A stretch of DNA of 64,000 nt from Owenia fusiformis. Taxonomy: Eukaryota; Annelida; Polychaeta; Sabellida; Oweniidae. Both the position numbers and the translations under genes were made by a program. Each line of letters begins with the position of its first letter. Within the stretch, counting starts at the first letter, position 1. The notes under the pieces were generated by a model. It was not told the origin of the DNA, did not search any database, and saw nothing but the letters and a program-made list of their open reading frames with translations. The stretch covers positions 21,083,375 through 21,147,374 of the forward strand of contig CAIIXF020000005.1 of NCBI GenBank assembly GCA_903813345.2, written 5' to 3'. Of the stretch, positions 1-11,600 are shown piece by piece.

Positions 1-372
1 ATAGTTCTCATCCTAATGAACACTAAAATATTTTTGACAAACAATCAAAGGGTGAAAATATACTTTTGATTCATCAGTCATGCCCGTCCCTGAATGTGAT
101 ATATTGCTGAGGGACTGAATCAATATCCATTTACCCATTTAAAGAGACACTGCTTGTAATGTAGTTCTCAACCAAAGAGGCTAATGGGTCAATCTATTTT
201 TGATTCTTCATTCAATTGCCTACCCCTGAAGATGATATATTGCTGTGGAACTAAATCAATATCCATGTAGCTGTTTAAAGGGACACTGCTTGTAAGGTAG
301 TTCTCACGAAAAGAAACAAAAGGGTCAATCTATTTTTTATGCCCGTCCCGAAAGATGATATATTGTTGTGTT
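1..372. repeat. Tandem repeat, ~137-bp unit, about 2.7 copies
   Basis: The phrases GACACTGCTTGTAA, TAGTTCTCA, GATGATATATTG and ATCAATATCCAT recur with a spacing near 137 bp (for example at 147 and 283). Copies are diverged. 373-570 shows nothing recognisable. Confidence 0.75.
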
Positions 373-570
373 GTTGTGTTCTATTTTTGATAATGATGTT
401 TAATATGTCCTCTAAATTGAATATCCTAGGTACTGCATACCAACTGAGGTGATAATGGTACTTTTGCTGAGATTCAAGATTAAGATTCATAGATATAATG
501 CATTTTAGGGGTTATTTTATGATTTGTGTTTTCAATATGTTGCCCTCTGTGTCCTACCTTAATGGATCCT

Positions 571-797
571 TTGACTTTTTGACGTCAAAATCAGTAATTT
601 CTCGGAAACTGGGCGAAACTTGGGAAATGGAGATGATAGGTCAAATAGGCATTATGGATATGCATAAAATGAATGTGGATATGACTCAATCCAAATAGCA
701 GTTTTAATTTGTGCGGCCAATGTTGACGGACGGACGGACCAACGGACAGACGGACGCCTGGTCGATCCCATAGGATCACTGTGTGAGCCAAAAATGT
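571..797 (+). repeat. 3' end of a GACG/hairpin repeat element
   Basis: The block from GACGTCAAAATC through a GACGGACGG run to a short hairpin near TCACTGTGTGAGCC and an A-run is nearly the same as 34108-34336. It abuts and truncates the LINE endonuclease relic that follows. Confidence 0.75.
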
Positions 798-1294
798 AGT
801 CAATTCTCCTCACAATATTATCTGACTTATGTCTCCAGGTAAATTCTTTAACATCAACATGGGGGAGACGCCAGGTATCTAACAAATCACAATTATTAAT
901 CAATTTTTTAAAACAATCTGTCTCAAGTTTTGGATGTTTCGCACCTGATAAATTACCAGCCTGATAATCTAGGCAGCAATTGAAATCACCGCATATAATT
1001 AAATTACTATTATTTACATTATGTCATTGATTTTCTTCATTGTATTCCTAAAGAATTCAGTTTTTTCACCTGTTTTATTTGGTGCATAAATATTAAAGCA
1101 AGTATATTGCTCACCTTCATAATCAAATTTAACTACAATAGTTCTATCATATTTACTCACAATAATAATTTCACAGTCAAAAGACTTGTTTATTAACACT
1201 CATTCACCTTTACTATGAACTGTTCCAGAATCATGTATAACTGTACCACCCCATTCTCTTTTCCATGTTTCTATGACATCATCAGTTACATACG
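797..1294 (-). pseudogene. LINE endonuclease (EEP) domain, main part, L1/Tx1-like
   Basis: On the minus strand the fragments read VLINKSFDCEIIIV, CFNIYAPNKTGEK, LIICGDFNCCLD and DNIVRRIDYIFGS. These are the typical blocks of an apurinic-type LINE endonuclease (NIYAPN, GDFN, RIDYIF). The relic has at least one internal stop (after HSKGE) and frame changes, and ends at 797 in another repeat. Its N-terminal part lies at 2534-2636, across an inserted element. Confidence 0.8.
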
Positions 1295-2533
1295 CATACC
1301 TGCCAACCTCTCAGAGAAAAAAACAGGAGTTTTTTTTAAAAAAAACAGGAGAATCCAGGAGATATTTTGCAAAAAACAGGAGAAAAACAGGAGACTTTTA
1401 CTGAAAAAACAGGAGAAAACAGGAGACTTCTTTTAAAAAACAGGAGAAACAGAAGGTTTCTTTTAGAAAATAAGTTACCATCTAAAAAACAGGAGAAAAC
1501 AAGAGACTTTCAGTCTAAACAGGAGATTTTCCTTAAAAAACAGGAGAAAACAGGAGACTTCTTTTAAAAAACAGGAGAAAACAGGAGGTTTCTTTTAGAA
1601 AACAAGTTACCATCTAAAAAACAGGAGAAAACAGGAGATTTTCAGTCTAAACAGGAGAAAACAATTTATTTTAAAAGCATGAGAAAACATATTATCTTTA
1701 AAAACAGGAGAAAACAGGGTATTTTCTTTAAAAACAGGAGAAAACAGGAGTCTTCTTTATAAAACAGGAAGTTTCTCTTGGTAAAGATACCAAACGAAAA
1801 TGCAGTTTGAATTCCAATTTTGACAGTCACGACATAGGGAGTATCGGTATCGATGTTGCATCCTGGGAGCCAATCCTCCTTGGTCCAGGATGGAAAAACC
1901 AAAAAGCTTACCGTAAATGTGACTGATAAATCTCGATCTTTGACAAACTTCAATGGTAAAATCATTCAAACTTATTTAACATGATTTCTCTTAATGTATA
2001 TACATGTTTAATCTTGGTAGGCTTACGCAATCGTGCATAAATAGACACAATTATTCTTACCCCATTTCACGGACATACTTGCGCAGATTCTTATCGCCTC
2101 CACTCAGGAGATTATCTACATAATACGCATGCGCTAGGATCGTAATAAAGGATGGATTCGCTCTTACTGATTAAAATTGTTGCGCGTGCGCTAATTTCCT
2201 TGTTGTTGATTGGACATTTTTATTAGATGAACTTTGTTTTTCATGACTAGATGTCGCAGGAGTTAATTGACTTATATGTAAGATACTGGAGACGATCGAT
2301 GAGTACTCGGATTCAAGTTAAAAATCGGGAGATAGGAGGAAAAAACGGGAGGACACAGACAAAATCGGGGGATTTTTACCTAAAACATGCGAAGTTTTTT
2401 GTAGAAATCGGGAGAAAAAATCGGGAGATGATGAAAAATTACAAAATTAGAAAATCGGGAGATGGCAAAATTGCGCAGGAGATGGGTTAAAAAAACAGGA
2501 ATCTCCCGATTTAAATCAGAGTTGGCAACTGTG
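1295..2533. mobile_element. DNA transposon with 6-bp target duplication inserted in the LINE
   Basis: The element is flanked by CATACG at 1289-1294 and 2534-2539. Its ends are imperfect inverted repeats: CATACCTGCCAACCTCT on the left and the complement CACAGTTGCCAACTCT on the right. Both flanks carry degenerate arrays of an A-rich unit (ACAGGAGAAAAC at 1316-1780; the related TCGGGAGAAAA at 2318-2490). The 6-bp duplication would suit some hAT families, but no transposase was recognised. A minus-strand stretch at 1790-1965 is open in two frames and holds a GTAAGC donor-like site; no function assigned. Confidence 0.75.
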
Positions 2534-2636
2534 CATACGTTTCCTGTAAACAGGCAATATCTACATTTGTCTTCTTCAGAAAATCTGAAGAAAGACTGTC
2601 GCGTTCACGTACGTTTCCAGTGTAAATGTTTACCAT
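2534..2636 (-). pseudogene. LINE endonuclease N-terminus (same copy as 797-1294)
   Basis: The minus strand reads MVNIYTGNVRERDSL then FLKKTNVDIACLQETYA. The CLQET block is the first metal-binding motif of LINE EEP endonucleases, and the N-terminal TGNVRG-like start fits ORF2. The reading resumes at 1294 after the 1239-bp insertion. Confidence 0.78.
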
Positions 2637-2664
2637 GAAGTATTAGGAATATTGATAAAAAATA

Positions 2665-2925
2665 TTAGTCTTTGTCATCTCGTTCTCGTTTGTTGACACT
2701 GCTTGTTTCAGCATTATTATGGCTAACAGGTAGATCATCAATCTTTATATGGGATCCAAGTCTATGTTTTTTATCAATGTCATTCACAAGTGGGCTTCTC
2801 TCCTTTCTCTTGTGAGACAGGAGAGCTAGGTAGTTACTAGTTATATCATTTAGTAATGTTCTACTGTATTGTACTGTATACATACACTGTATAATTGTTG
2901 TTTTCATATGTATATTCATCTTCAT
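2665..2925 (-). pseudogene. Possible ORF1 tail of the same LINE
   Basis: An open frame ends (VNKRERDDKD, stop) 29 bp before the ORF2 start at 2636. It is hydrophilic and basic/acidic (LLSHKRKERSPL), as the C-terminal tails of LINE ORF1 proteins often are. No domain is recognisable, so this rests on position. Confidence 0.3.
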
Positions 2926-4228
2926 CTAAGAAGGGGTTTTCCCCAAAGGGACTTTTAAATTTGATTTTAATTAATTTAAAGTGTCTGTTCAAAATGGGGA
3001 ACCCAATGTTAAGTGCCAATCATGACATCACGATCAGAACAGGTTTTGAACATGTTGCTGGAGTTTATAATCTCCGAGCATGCTTATAAAGTGTCAGTGT
3101 AATTGATTGCCACTGCATTCAATGCAGTGCGGAAATGATTCAACTGACTACTTTGGAGCCACGATTTTTCTTCTGATGAGCGAAAAATATAATAATACCT
3201 CAATTAGAGCTCCCGACCCTGTGGTGCGTTTTCACAAAGCTAGTCATGCAGAATTACATTCTGGCCAGTCAGAATACAGTATAGAAACTATACACGTTGA
3301 GTTGATCCTGTTACATAACTCAATGCTGTTTAAAATCTTACAACCAAAAGGCATTGAACCATGAGGTGATTTTGAGAAGCGTTACTCCTTTCTGGCCAAT
3401 CAGAACACAGTATAACATGAACACTTTTGAATTTACATTCGAGTTGCATAACGCATTGCCGATTAAAATCCATAACCGGTTCTGATTGTGACGTCATGTT
3501 TTTTTCCGGGAAATCTTATTTTGGCACTGAAAGACAATCAGATGAAGATGTGAGTCTGTTGGTATACTGTTTCTACCAACCAATACCCATTGTATCTATT
3601 TGTGTAAAGAAAAATAAATGGAAATTTCCGAATTAGCACTTTAATACATCTTTCCTAGCCTAATTCCTGAGACTAATTTTCAAAATTACAGATATTTATC
3701 CAATATACCAATACGCGATAACGTTTAATTTCGGTCAGTTTAGCTACCTCCCGTATGAAGAGCTCTCATGTATGGTACAACTTTGTCTACATCCATAAAC
3801 TTTTATGTAGAGTTTCATTTGCACAGATGATAGGTATGTATGTAATTAAGATATATGACAAAGCTTTTTGAACTATAATCCCCAAATCCAAAGAAATCTG
3901 TAGTTGAAAATGCCGTCCAATTCCAGTGACGTCACTGATATCCCAGAAATTGCTCAGACGCCATCGAAGATCGAAAAAACATAAATAATGTTACTTTGAA
4001 TCTCCGATTATCTTCCTGATTATTGAATAGATTGGATTATATAACTATGCTTGAGGGCTGATTGAAGATCAGAAGCTGAGAAACGTTCAGAGTAATCGAC
4101 TCGTTCGGCGGGCCAATGAAAATTTGTCCCTTCCAAAGCGATGCATCATGGGAGATATTTATGTAAATTACCACCTGAACTCTTATCGCGAATAGGAGTA
4201 TTACCTTTGACACTTTTATGATTTATTA
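2926..4228. other. No gene seen; weak ~150-bp duplication
   Basis: Two diverged copies of a block with TTCTGGCCAGTCAGAATACAG / TTCTGGCCAATCAGAACACAG lie around 3260 and 3396. Otherwise AT-rich sequence without a convincing ORF or exon; no missing C2orf42 exon was found here. Confidence 0.4.
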
Positions 4229-5489
4229 TACAAGGGGTGATCAATAAGTAATGGACGCTTTTTTACACAGGTACTATCTATAGACCAATTCCTTTGATTT
4301 TCCTACCAGTGATACATCATTCAATTATCTATCAATTCTGAAGATTTGAAAACAAAACATATAATACATGTTGATATATCCTTATTTCCATGAAGGAGGT
4401 ACAGGTACCCCGGGACCGACATTTACGTCACATATTCAGTTTTTAGCTAGTTCGGCAAAGGATGAGTCTGGGAATGAGTCTGGATATCGACTTAGAAAAT
4501 ATTGAAAATTGTAATGTCTGAAAAACCAACTCAATCACACATATTATTTAACTTCAATATCTTATCCTTCTTCTGAGAGTACAAAAATATCAATTTGTAT
4601 CACAATTAATGAAGAATATTGGCATCAAAGAGAATGCATATGACTAGGCCACAACTGAAAATAAACTCAAGTGCAAATACTAAATGAATAATTTACAGAA
4701 AAAGTTTGAAACATATCCTCCAAAACATTGCTTACTTTCTTTGTATAGACATTGAATGGTATTTCTTGATAAGTGAATTGGTGTTTATCTGAGTAATCAA
4801 GGGATTATAGTCACTCAAAGTTACTGAGCATCCAGTTTTGACACTTCACTTGTGTTGGTGAAATTATACATATTTCAGTCAAATTCATGCTGAGCACAAC
4901 ATTTGGTTTCAATTTTATAATCTCTATACAAGACCCTGGTGATGAAGTCTCAGAATCATTCAAAAAACCCAAACTGGAAAACTGTGCTCATTGTGAAAAC
5001 TAAAAGTGAAACTACTTTTTTCTGATATTTCTTATACCAAATGGCAGCCATCTTGCTTTTCCCACTTCAAATTAAACTGGCGGGAAATTCAAAAATTTGA
5101 AAAAAACTAAATCCTAAAATATATTTAAAAAATATGATTTTTTAAAAAAATTCTTCATGGGTCTTTTAAGTTATTTCTATTTTACATATCATACATGTTA
5201 CAATTAGACTGTCACGTGTTTTTTCTATGATAATGATTATTTGTTTTCTGTGAGGATACTTACTTTGACTCTCAGCAGGGGGTTAATTATGCATCAAAAC
5301 TCATGAAAAAGTAAATATACTTAACACATATAACTAGGACAGTTATACAAATCATATTTCACATACATTTAACTGAGGGACCAAAAGGGCATATATCCAG
5401 ACTCATCCTTTCAGTTAGATTTGAACTTTTCATATGCAACAAGTGTTGTGTTGTTTGAAATATTTTGCTGACTGGTAACACATAAACAG

Positions 5490-5900
5490 AAAGTATTGTG
5501 ATATCAGAGTGTTGTATGGAAGGGGTTTGCAGGTCAATTTGAGAAAGCATTGTGGAAGAAAGAGGTGGTGAGAGAAGGGAACACCCTACTCCATATGGAC
5601 AATGCACCTGCCCACAGATCTCAAAATATTCAGAAAACAATATTCCTGGACCTCAAAATTGAGCTCTTGGCCAATTCACCATATTAGACTATATTGTCCG
5701 GATCTGGTCACATTTGACTTATTAATTTCTATACTACTTATTTCTATAGAGAAAGGATGCAGGTTTATTGACATTGATGGAATAAAACAACCCATGCAAC
5801 TGCATCTTGCTACCATGTCAGAGAATGCCGAGTTAAGAGGATGAGGAATTGTGTACATGTAGCACTTGATGGAACCTATGTAGAGGGCCCTGTAGAATGA
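5490..5900 (+). pseudogene. mariner transposase remnant, C-terminal half
   Basis: The frames give GFAGQFEKALWKKEVVREGN, LLHMDNAPAHRSQ, IELLANSPY, PDL, then RFIDIDGIKQPMQLHL and ALDGTYVEG. DNAPAH with a following PDL is the second and third catalytic aspartate region of mariner (DDD) transposases. The frame shifts and stops more than once, and the N-terminal half is unrecognisable. Inactive. Confidence 0.8.
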
Positions 5901-6226
5901 AAGTGGCATGATCAATACCACATAGTGATGATATAATATTCGAAATCAACTATGGCATAACAAAATGGGGTAATTCATGACCATAATGGTTTGTTTTGTT
6001 CAGTCTGCATTCAACTGCATTGCATGTTAAACAAGCTAAAATAGCTTCAGAATGTTTGACGTCATGTCAGTCCCTTCACAGAAATAAAGATATATAAAAA
6101 TTTATTGCATATTTTGTTTTCAAATCCTCAGAGTTGATAGATAATTGAATGATGTATCACTGGTAAGAAAATCTAAGAGATTGGTCTATAAAAAGCATTG
6201 GTGTAAAAAAGAGTCAATTACTTATT

Positions 6227-8346
6227 CACGGGATGTCATCGCCTGATTTGGTCAATGTTAGGGAGCAGGTCGTTTTTACAATAAATTTCAATATTTTCAC
6301 ACAAAATATTTTTTTACTGAAAAACTGCTCATTCGCAGAGAAAATGTACTAGCACATGCAATGACAATGTCAATCACGCTTCTGTACGAAATTCGGCGGA
6401 AGTCTTTTATAATCTAATACGAAGTTACTAAAAAAGGCGCGAACGCCCTACACTCAAAATGATCGTTTTTCCATTATAACTTTTTAACGTAATTTAACGA
6501 AGGCTTCTAATTATTATCCAAGATAGTCTAAATACCGATTAAAATATTTCTTACTTCAAACAGATACGCCGTCTTTTATTCAATTTTTTAAAAAATAATA
6601 AAAAATAACTCTTGTCAATGTTAGGGAGCAGTCAATGTTAGGGAGCAAAATGATTTTATCAGAATATTAAAAATGTAGCAAATGGCCATTTAAAATATGT
6701 ATGGCATTTATAAACTAAACAATATTGTTTGAATGATTATTTTAAACCCCTTGCCTTAACAAAATTTAACAAAATCGATAAAAAAAATTGTTTTGCATTT
6801 TTGTTATCTTCAGAAAATGGACTCTCAAAGATTTTTGACGAAGGAAAGTTAATTATTATCATGGATAATCTCAGTACATATTGAAATATTTCTTACTTCA
6901 AACAGGTACACCTTTCTTTAATTTTTTTTAAATAATAAAAAATAAGTATGATCAATGTGGCGGAGCAAACAATGCAGTGGGGCGAAATGGTTTTATCAGA
7001 ATATCAGAGTAATTGGCCTTTACAAACATGTATGTCATTTATAAACTAGACAAGATTGTATGATTGTTTTATACCCCTTGGTATAAACCTTACAAGCATA
7101 CAGTATTGCTCAGCACAATATACACAATTTAACCAGATACAATAATTACATGACATCTCCCTTTATTCATGATATTGTATTTAAATAAATGAGCTCATCT
7201 TTGTATATAAATTATTGTTTTGAAATAGACCGGTAACACTTAAAGAAAGTCTAAAACTTTGTCCAATCATATTTTAGAAATGTTAGAATAATAAAACTTG
7301 TCCCATTGGTGTATACCGGGCTTTAGAGTATCATTAGCAAGTGGTACACATATAACAGAGATCGGTTATATACTGCATTGTCTGAGTATTGACAAATTGA
7401 AGTATACGTGTAAAAATCTACTATCATACATGTAACTGCGCAATGAGCCCTTCATAGCGTTTGTGCCAGCTATCAGGTGATACCCGGTCGTAAAGATAAG
7501 TGCGAGACTAACTCTCTTACTTTAATACTAGGAAAATATCAAATCATAGAACTGAAGGATGTCGGAGATTTCTCAAGCCTATATATCAGTTCAGATAATT
7601 TATCATCCACAATTTAGGATTGTGAACTGATGACATCATCAAAAAGTGTATATAACGATACACCCGGTCCATTCATTTACAGTTAGAGGTCAACGAATAA
7701 AGAAGGAATGGTTCGCATCTAAATATTTCTAAAACGAACGTAAACAGGATTTAGCTGAAAATAAAAAATGCAAAATAACCTTTTCAATGATTTTCTTACA
7801 ATTTTAACGCTTTCCTCCCCAAAGGGTATCAAATAATCATACAAACAAAATTGTTCAGTTTATAAATGCCATTCATATTTTAAATGGCCATTTGCTACAT
7901 TTTTAATATTCTGATAAAATCATTTTGCTCCCTAACATTGACTGCTCCCTAACATTGACAAGAGTTATTTTTTATTATTTTTTAAAAAATTGAATAAAAG
8001 ACGGCGTATCTGTTTGAAGTAAGAAATATTTTAATCGGTATTTAGACTATCTTGGATAATAATTAGAAGCCTTCGTTAAATTACGTTAAAAAGTTATAAT
8101 GGAAAAACGATCATTTTGAGTGTAGGGCGTTCGCGCCTTTTTTAGTAACTTCGTATTAGATTATAAAAGACTTCCGCCGAATTTAGTACAGAAGCGTGAT
8201 TGACATTGTCATTGCATGTGCTAGTACATTTTCTCTGCGAATGAGCAGTTTTTCAGTAAAAAAATATTTTGTGTGAAAATATTGAAATTTATTGTAAAAA
8301 CGACCTGCTCCCTAACATTGACCAAATCAGGCGATGACATCCCGTG
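6227..8346. mobile_element. CACG-ended foldback element with 5-bp TTATT duplication (family member 1)
   Basis: The termini are CACGGGATGTCATCGCC and its complement, flanked by TTATT (6222-6226, 8347-8351). The arms (about 6227-6715 and 7860-8346) are near-identical inverted copies. A signature GTCAATGTTAGGGAGCA occurs once near each end and as a direct doublet at the inner part of each arm (6618-6651; complement at 7924-7960). A diverged tandem copy of the inner arm follows at 6800-7060. No ORF; non-autonomous. Confidence 0.85.
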
Positions 8347-8466
8347 TTATTGATCACCCCTCGTATTACCATGATTGTTGTATAAATTTAGAAATTTTGA
8401 TTTCTTATGTCTCCTTTCTAACTGCCTCCAGGTGAAGCTACTGGATTAATCCTTTAGCTGACATAC

Positions 8467-8604
8467 CTAAACTCTTTTTGGCTGGAGTTAACTGTGTTTT
8501 GTTGGTGCTCCCTGGTGTGGTAGGTTTGTGTTTCAGAGGGCTGTACTCCTTTGTTGGTGTGTTCAAACTGTCTTGTAAGGTCAAGAGGGCATTACTGGCT
8601 TGGA
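8467..8604 (-). CDS. C2orf42: C2orf42-like exon 5 (Ser/Thr/Pro-rich linker)
   Basis: The acceptor ATTTCAAG precedes 8604. The strong donor TTTAG/GTATGT at 8467 keeps phase 1, so the gene should continue. Without splicing the frame would stop at 8438 (SAKGLIQ then stop), which would give a protein lacking the conserved C-terminal half. The residues are low-complexity (SPLKHKPTTPGSTNKTQLTP). I prefer the spliced reading. Confidence 0.7.
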
Positions 8605-11600
8605 CTTGAAATATCAAAAATATTTTTATAACATACACCACTTTCAACTCAACATGAAATGTTTTATTTGTACTTTAATTCCTTAACCTCTCAAAAATAT
8701 GTTCAATTATTTTTGAAATGCTTCTTTGAAAAATAATTCCCAGTGTACACCTTACCTACGCTATCGTCTTTCTTGCGTTTTTTCGCAGGTTCAGGTGCAG
8801 GTGTGTCACTATTATCCTGATCTATGATGATTGCAACTTCCTCTCCTTCATCCCCAACATTAGTATTGTCCTGGCTGGCTGCTGTTGTGTAGATAGACAG
8901 CAAGCGTCTCTCTGGAGCTAAAGAGTGACCAATATATAACATATGACTAAGACCTAACATTTTACACATTAGACTGAATGTTTTTAACCCTAAATTAACA
9001 TTTACTGTAGCTTTGTTTGTCAATTGGAACATATTTTAATTGAGCTAATTTATCACCATAATTAACATGCAAAATGTAACTACCTGCCATGTATTACAGA
9101 TGCCAAACACCAATGGCCGACAACAAAAATGTTGGAGACTATAACAGCAAGCTGACAAGTCATCACTTATGGTGGTGACATAAAAACTAAACGAATGAAA
9201 TAAAACCCTCAAAATCTAATGCAAGGATGCTTTAGAAGATCTTCCTTTGCTTCAAAATGACAATAAATATGTAACAGTAATTGGTAATTTGTTTTGATCT
9301 TAGAGAATCATTCTAAACATACAGAGTAATAATTTTTAATTAAATCACCTGAGGAGTCTAAATTGATGTAAAACTCAAATTCTTGAGCCAATTTTTCCTC
9401 ACTAGCAAAAGCACAGATGCAGGCATAAAAATGTACACATCTCTTCTGACACTCTTCTTTTGTAACATCTGTTTTATAAACCTGAAAATTAAAACAGAAT
9501 TTGATACACTTGATAGCATAAATATTTTAAGTTAACGAATGTGAGGTAATAATATTTTTTTAAATGGGACCATATTTTCTAAATGATGCAATGAAAAGCA
9601 AATGAAAATCCTAACAAATGTTTCCTCATTAATATTAACAGTGCAACAATTAGTGATGAGGGTCCATTCAACGATCATGGACCAGTGTAAAAATATATTT
9701 AAGTTTGGATATTTCATCAAGACTAACGTAGTGGATCTTAAAAATCTATAAGTGGGACTCCCTTTATAGAAGCTTTGAACTGAATTTACACTTCTTAATA
9801 CTGGAATTGATAGTTTATCCATACATTTTAAGAAAATAGGTATGTCGAATAATTTTCTCTCTACAGGCCTTGTTGCCCCTTTAATTAGACAAATAACATG
9901 TAAAATATTGTACAATAATAAAAGCAGTGTCTAAAAATATTAAATGGAGTTTAAAAAAACTACAAAGGAGGAGGGAAATAGCGCAACGGATTTGGACTAT
10001 GTTGGATTTTGGCCATTTTCTGAGGATTTAAACAATTACGTAATATGTTAGGCCAATGCATTACCTCCAGGAAAATCACTTCTAGAGATGATAAAATAAT
10101 TTCGACTTTGAGACAGGGTAGATGCAAACAACCCACCCACATGTTTTTTCTGAAATTTTTCCCAGATTTTTGACCCCTTCCATCCCTGCTTTTTTAATTT
10201 TTCTTGCATCAATATGTAGCGTTTTGACACATAGTTAATCACTTTGAAGGAATAAGTGATTCCTTCAGGGGTTTTAAAGATACCCATTATGGATGACCAA
10301 ACTTAGCTGAAAGCAATATTTCCCAATAACATGGGAAATATTGTTTTCCACTTTATCTAAAAGGAATCACTTATTCCTTTTAAGGGATTAACTGTGTGTC
10401 AAAACGCAACATATTGATGCAATAAAAATTAAAAAAGCAGGGATGGAAGGGGTTGAAAATCAGGCAAACATTTCAGAAAAAACATGTGGGTGGAGGTAAT
10501 GCATTGGCCTAACATATGCACCTGTTTAAATCCCCAGGAAATGGCCAGAATCCAACATACATATGACTGTCAAAATCTGTTGCGCTAACTTCCCTCCTCC
10601 TTTTCCTTTACAAACTTATTAAAAGATACGAATATTCAAAAAATTGAAAATCTAACCTTGAACTGTCTACAGCTGCATTGAAATTTGTGTTCAGGAACAG
10701 ATCGCTGTCTACTAGTTTCGTAAAATGTGAAATGAAGGAATCCAAGTGGATGCTTCCCACTAGGTTTACACTTTACAACCATAACGTTCTTAGTGACTCT
10801 TTGAACTAATGGGCCAGTTGTCTCTGTGGCAAGAAGCCATATAGCCTGTTTTGTTTCATTTGAAACTTGTAATGAATTTAAAATAGAGTTTTTTAAGGTC
10901 AGTGGCTCAGCTTCTGTTATACAGTTAATGGCACTTTTTATATGTGTACATGGAGGATGTATCTCAACCTCAAGGTCAGTAGGCTCTTTCTGATTGTTTG
11001 GATTATTAGGGCAGGATTCTGCATAACATCTTGCTGCAGCAGATAAGACCTCAGGGTCTACTGATTCTGCAACATTCCCATCCATATCCTGTACAAGGGG
11101 TAGCTCAACAAAGCTCCTGTAGTCTGGCCCTCTATCTCTTATTCTGGCAGAGAAAACCTGTACTGTAGAACCTGAAAATGGAATTTAATTTTTATCACAC
11201 CATCGGTGGGATATAGTTGTCATGATGACAGCACGATCATTATTGTTATTATCACACCATCGGTGGGATTAGTCGCCATGATGACAGCGTTATCGTGATC
11301 GTCCCCCTTTTTTTGTCATCACAATTTCAGGAAAACTGCTCATCCAATTTTCGTCAAATTCGCACATATGATAAAAGATATCAAGTTCTAGAGCTGATTG
11401 ACTTTTGGGTGGGGGCCATCTTGTTTAATGGCGGCCATTTTGAAGATTTTTTAATAAATCTTGTCATTGCCATTTCAAGGTCAAGAATTGCATTCTTCAG
11501 GAAAACCGCTCATTAAATTTTCTCCAAATTCACACACATGATAGAGGACCAAGATTTAGAGCTGATTTACTTTTGGGCAGCCATCTTGTTTTCTAGTGGC

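Larger units (their letters stand above)
4231..8363 (+). mobile_element. mariner-type element interrupted by a foldback element
   Basis: The left end CAAGGGGTGATCAATAA and the complement of the right end CGAGGGGTGATCAATAA are flanked by TA at 4229-4230 and 8364-8365. Subterminal sequence (4262-4350 and 6118-6215) is also inverted. Removing the 2120-bp insertion at 6227-8346 and one copy of its duplication leaves a ~2.0-kb mariner-sized element. It carries a decayed transposase (5490-5900). Confidence 0.85.

Noticed and set aside
3172-3188. CTGATGAGCGAAA, resembling a hammerhead ribozyme core
   Set aside because: No room for stem II between CTGATGA and GAAA, and no flanking stems.
9532-9915. 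127-residue minus-strand ORF in C2orf42 intron 2
   Set aside because: No recognisable family, not collinear with the gene, and lies between exons with good splice sites.
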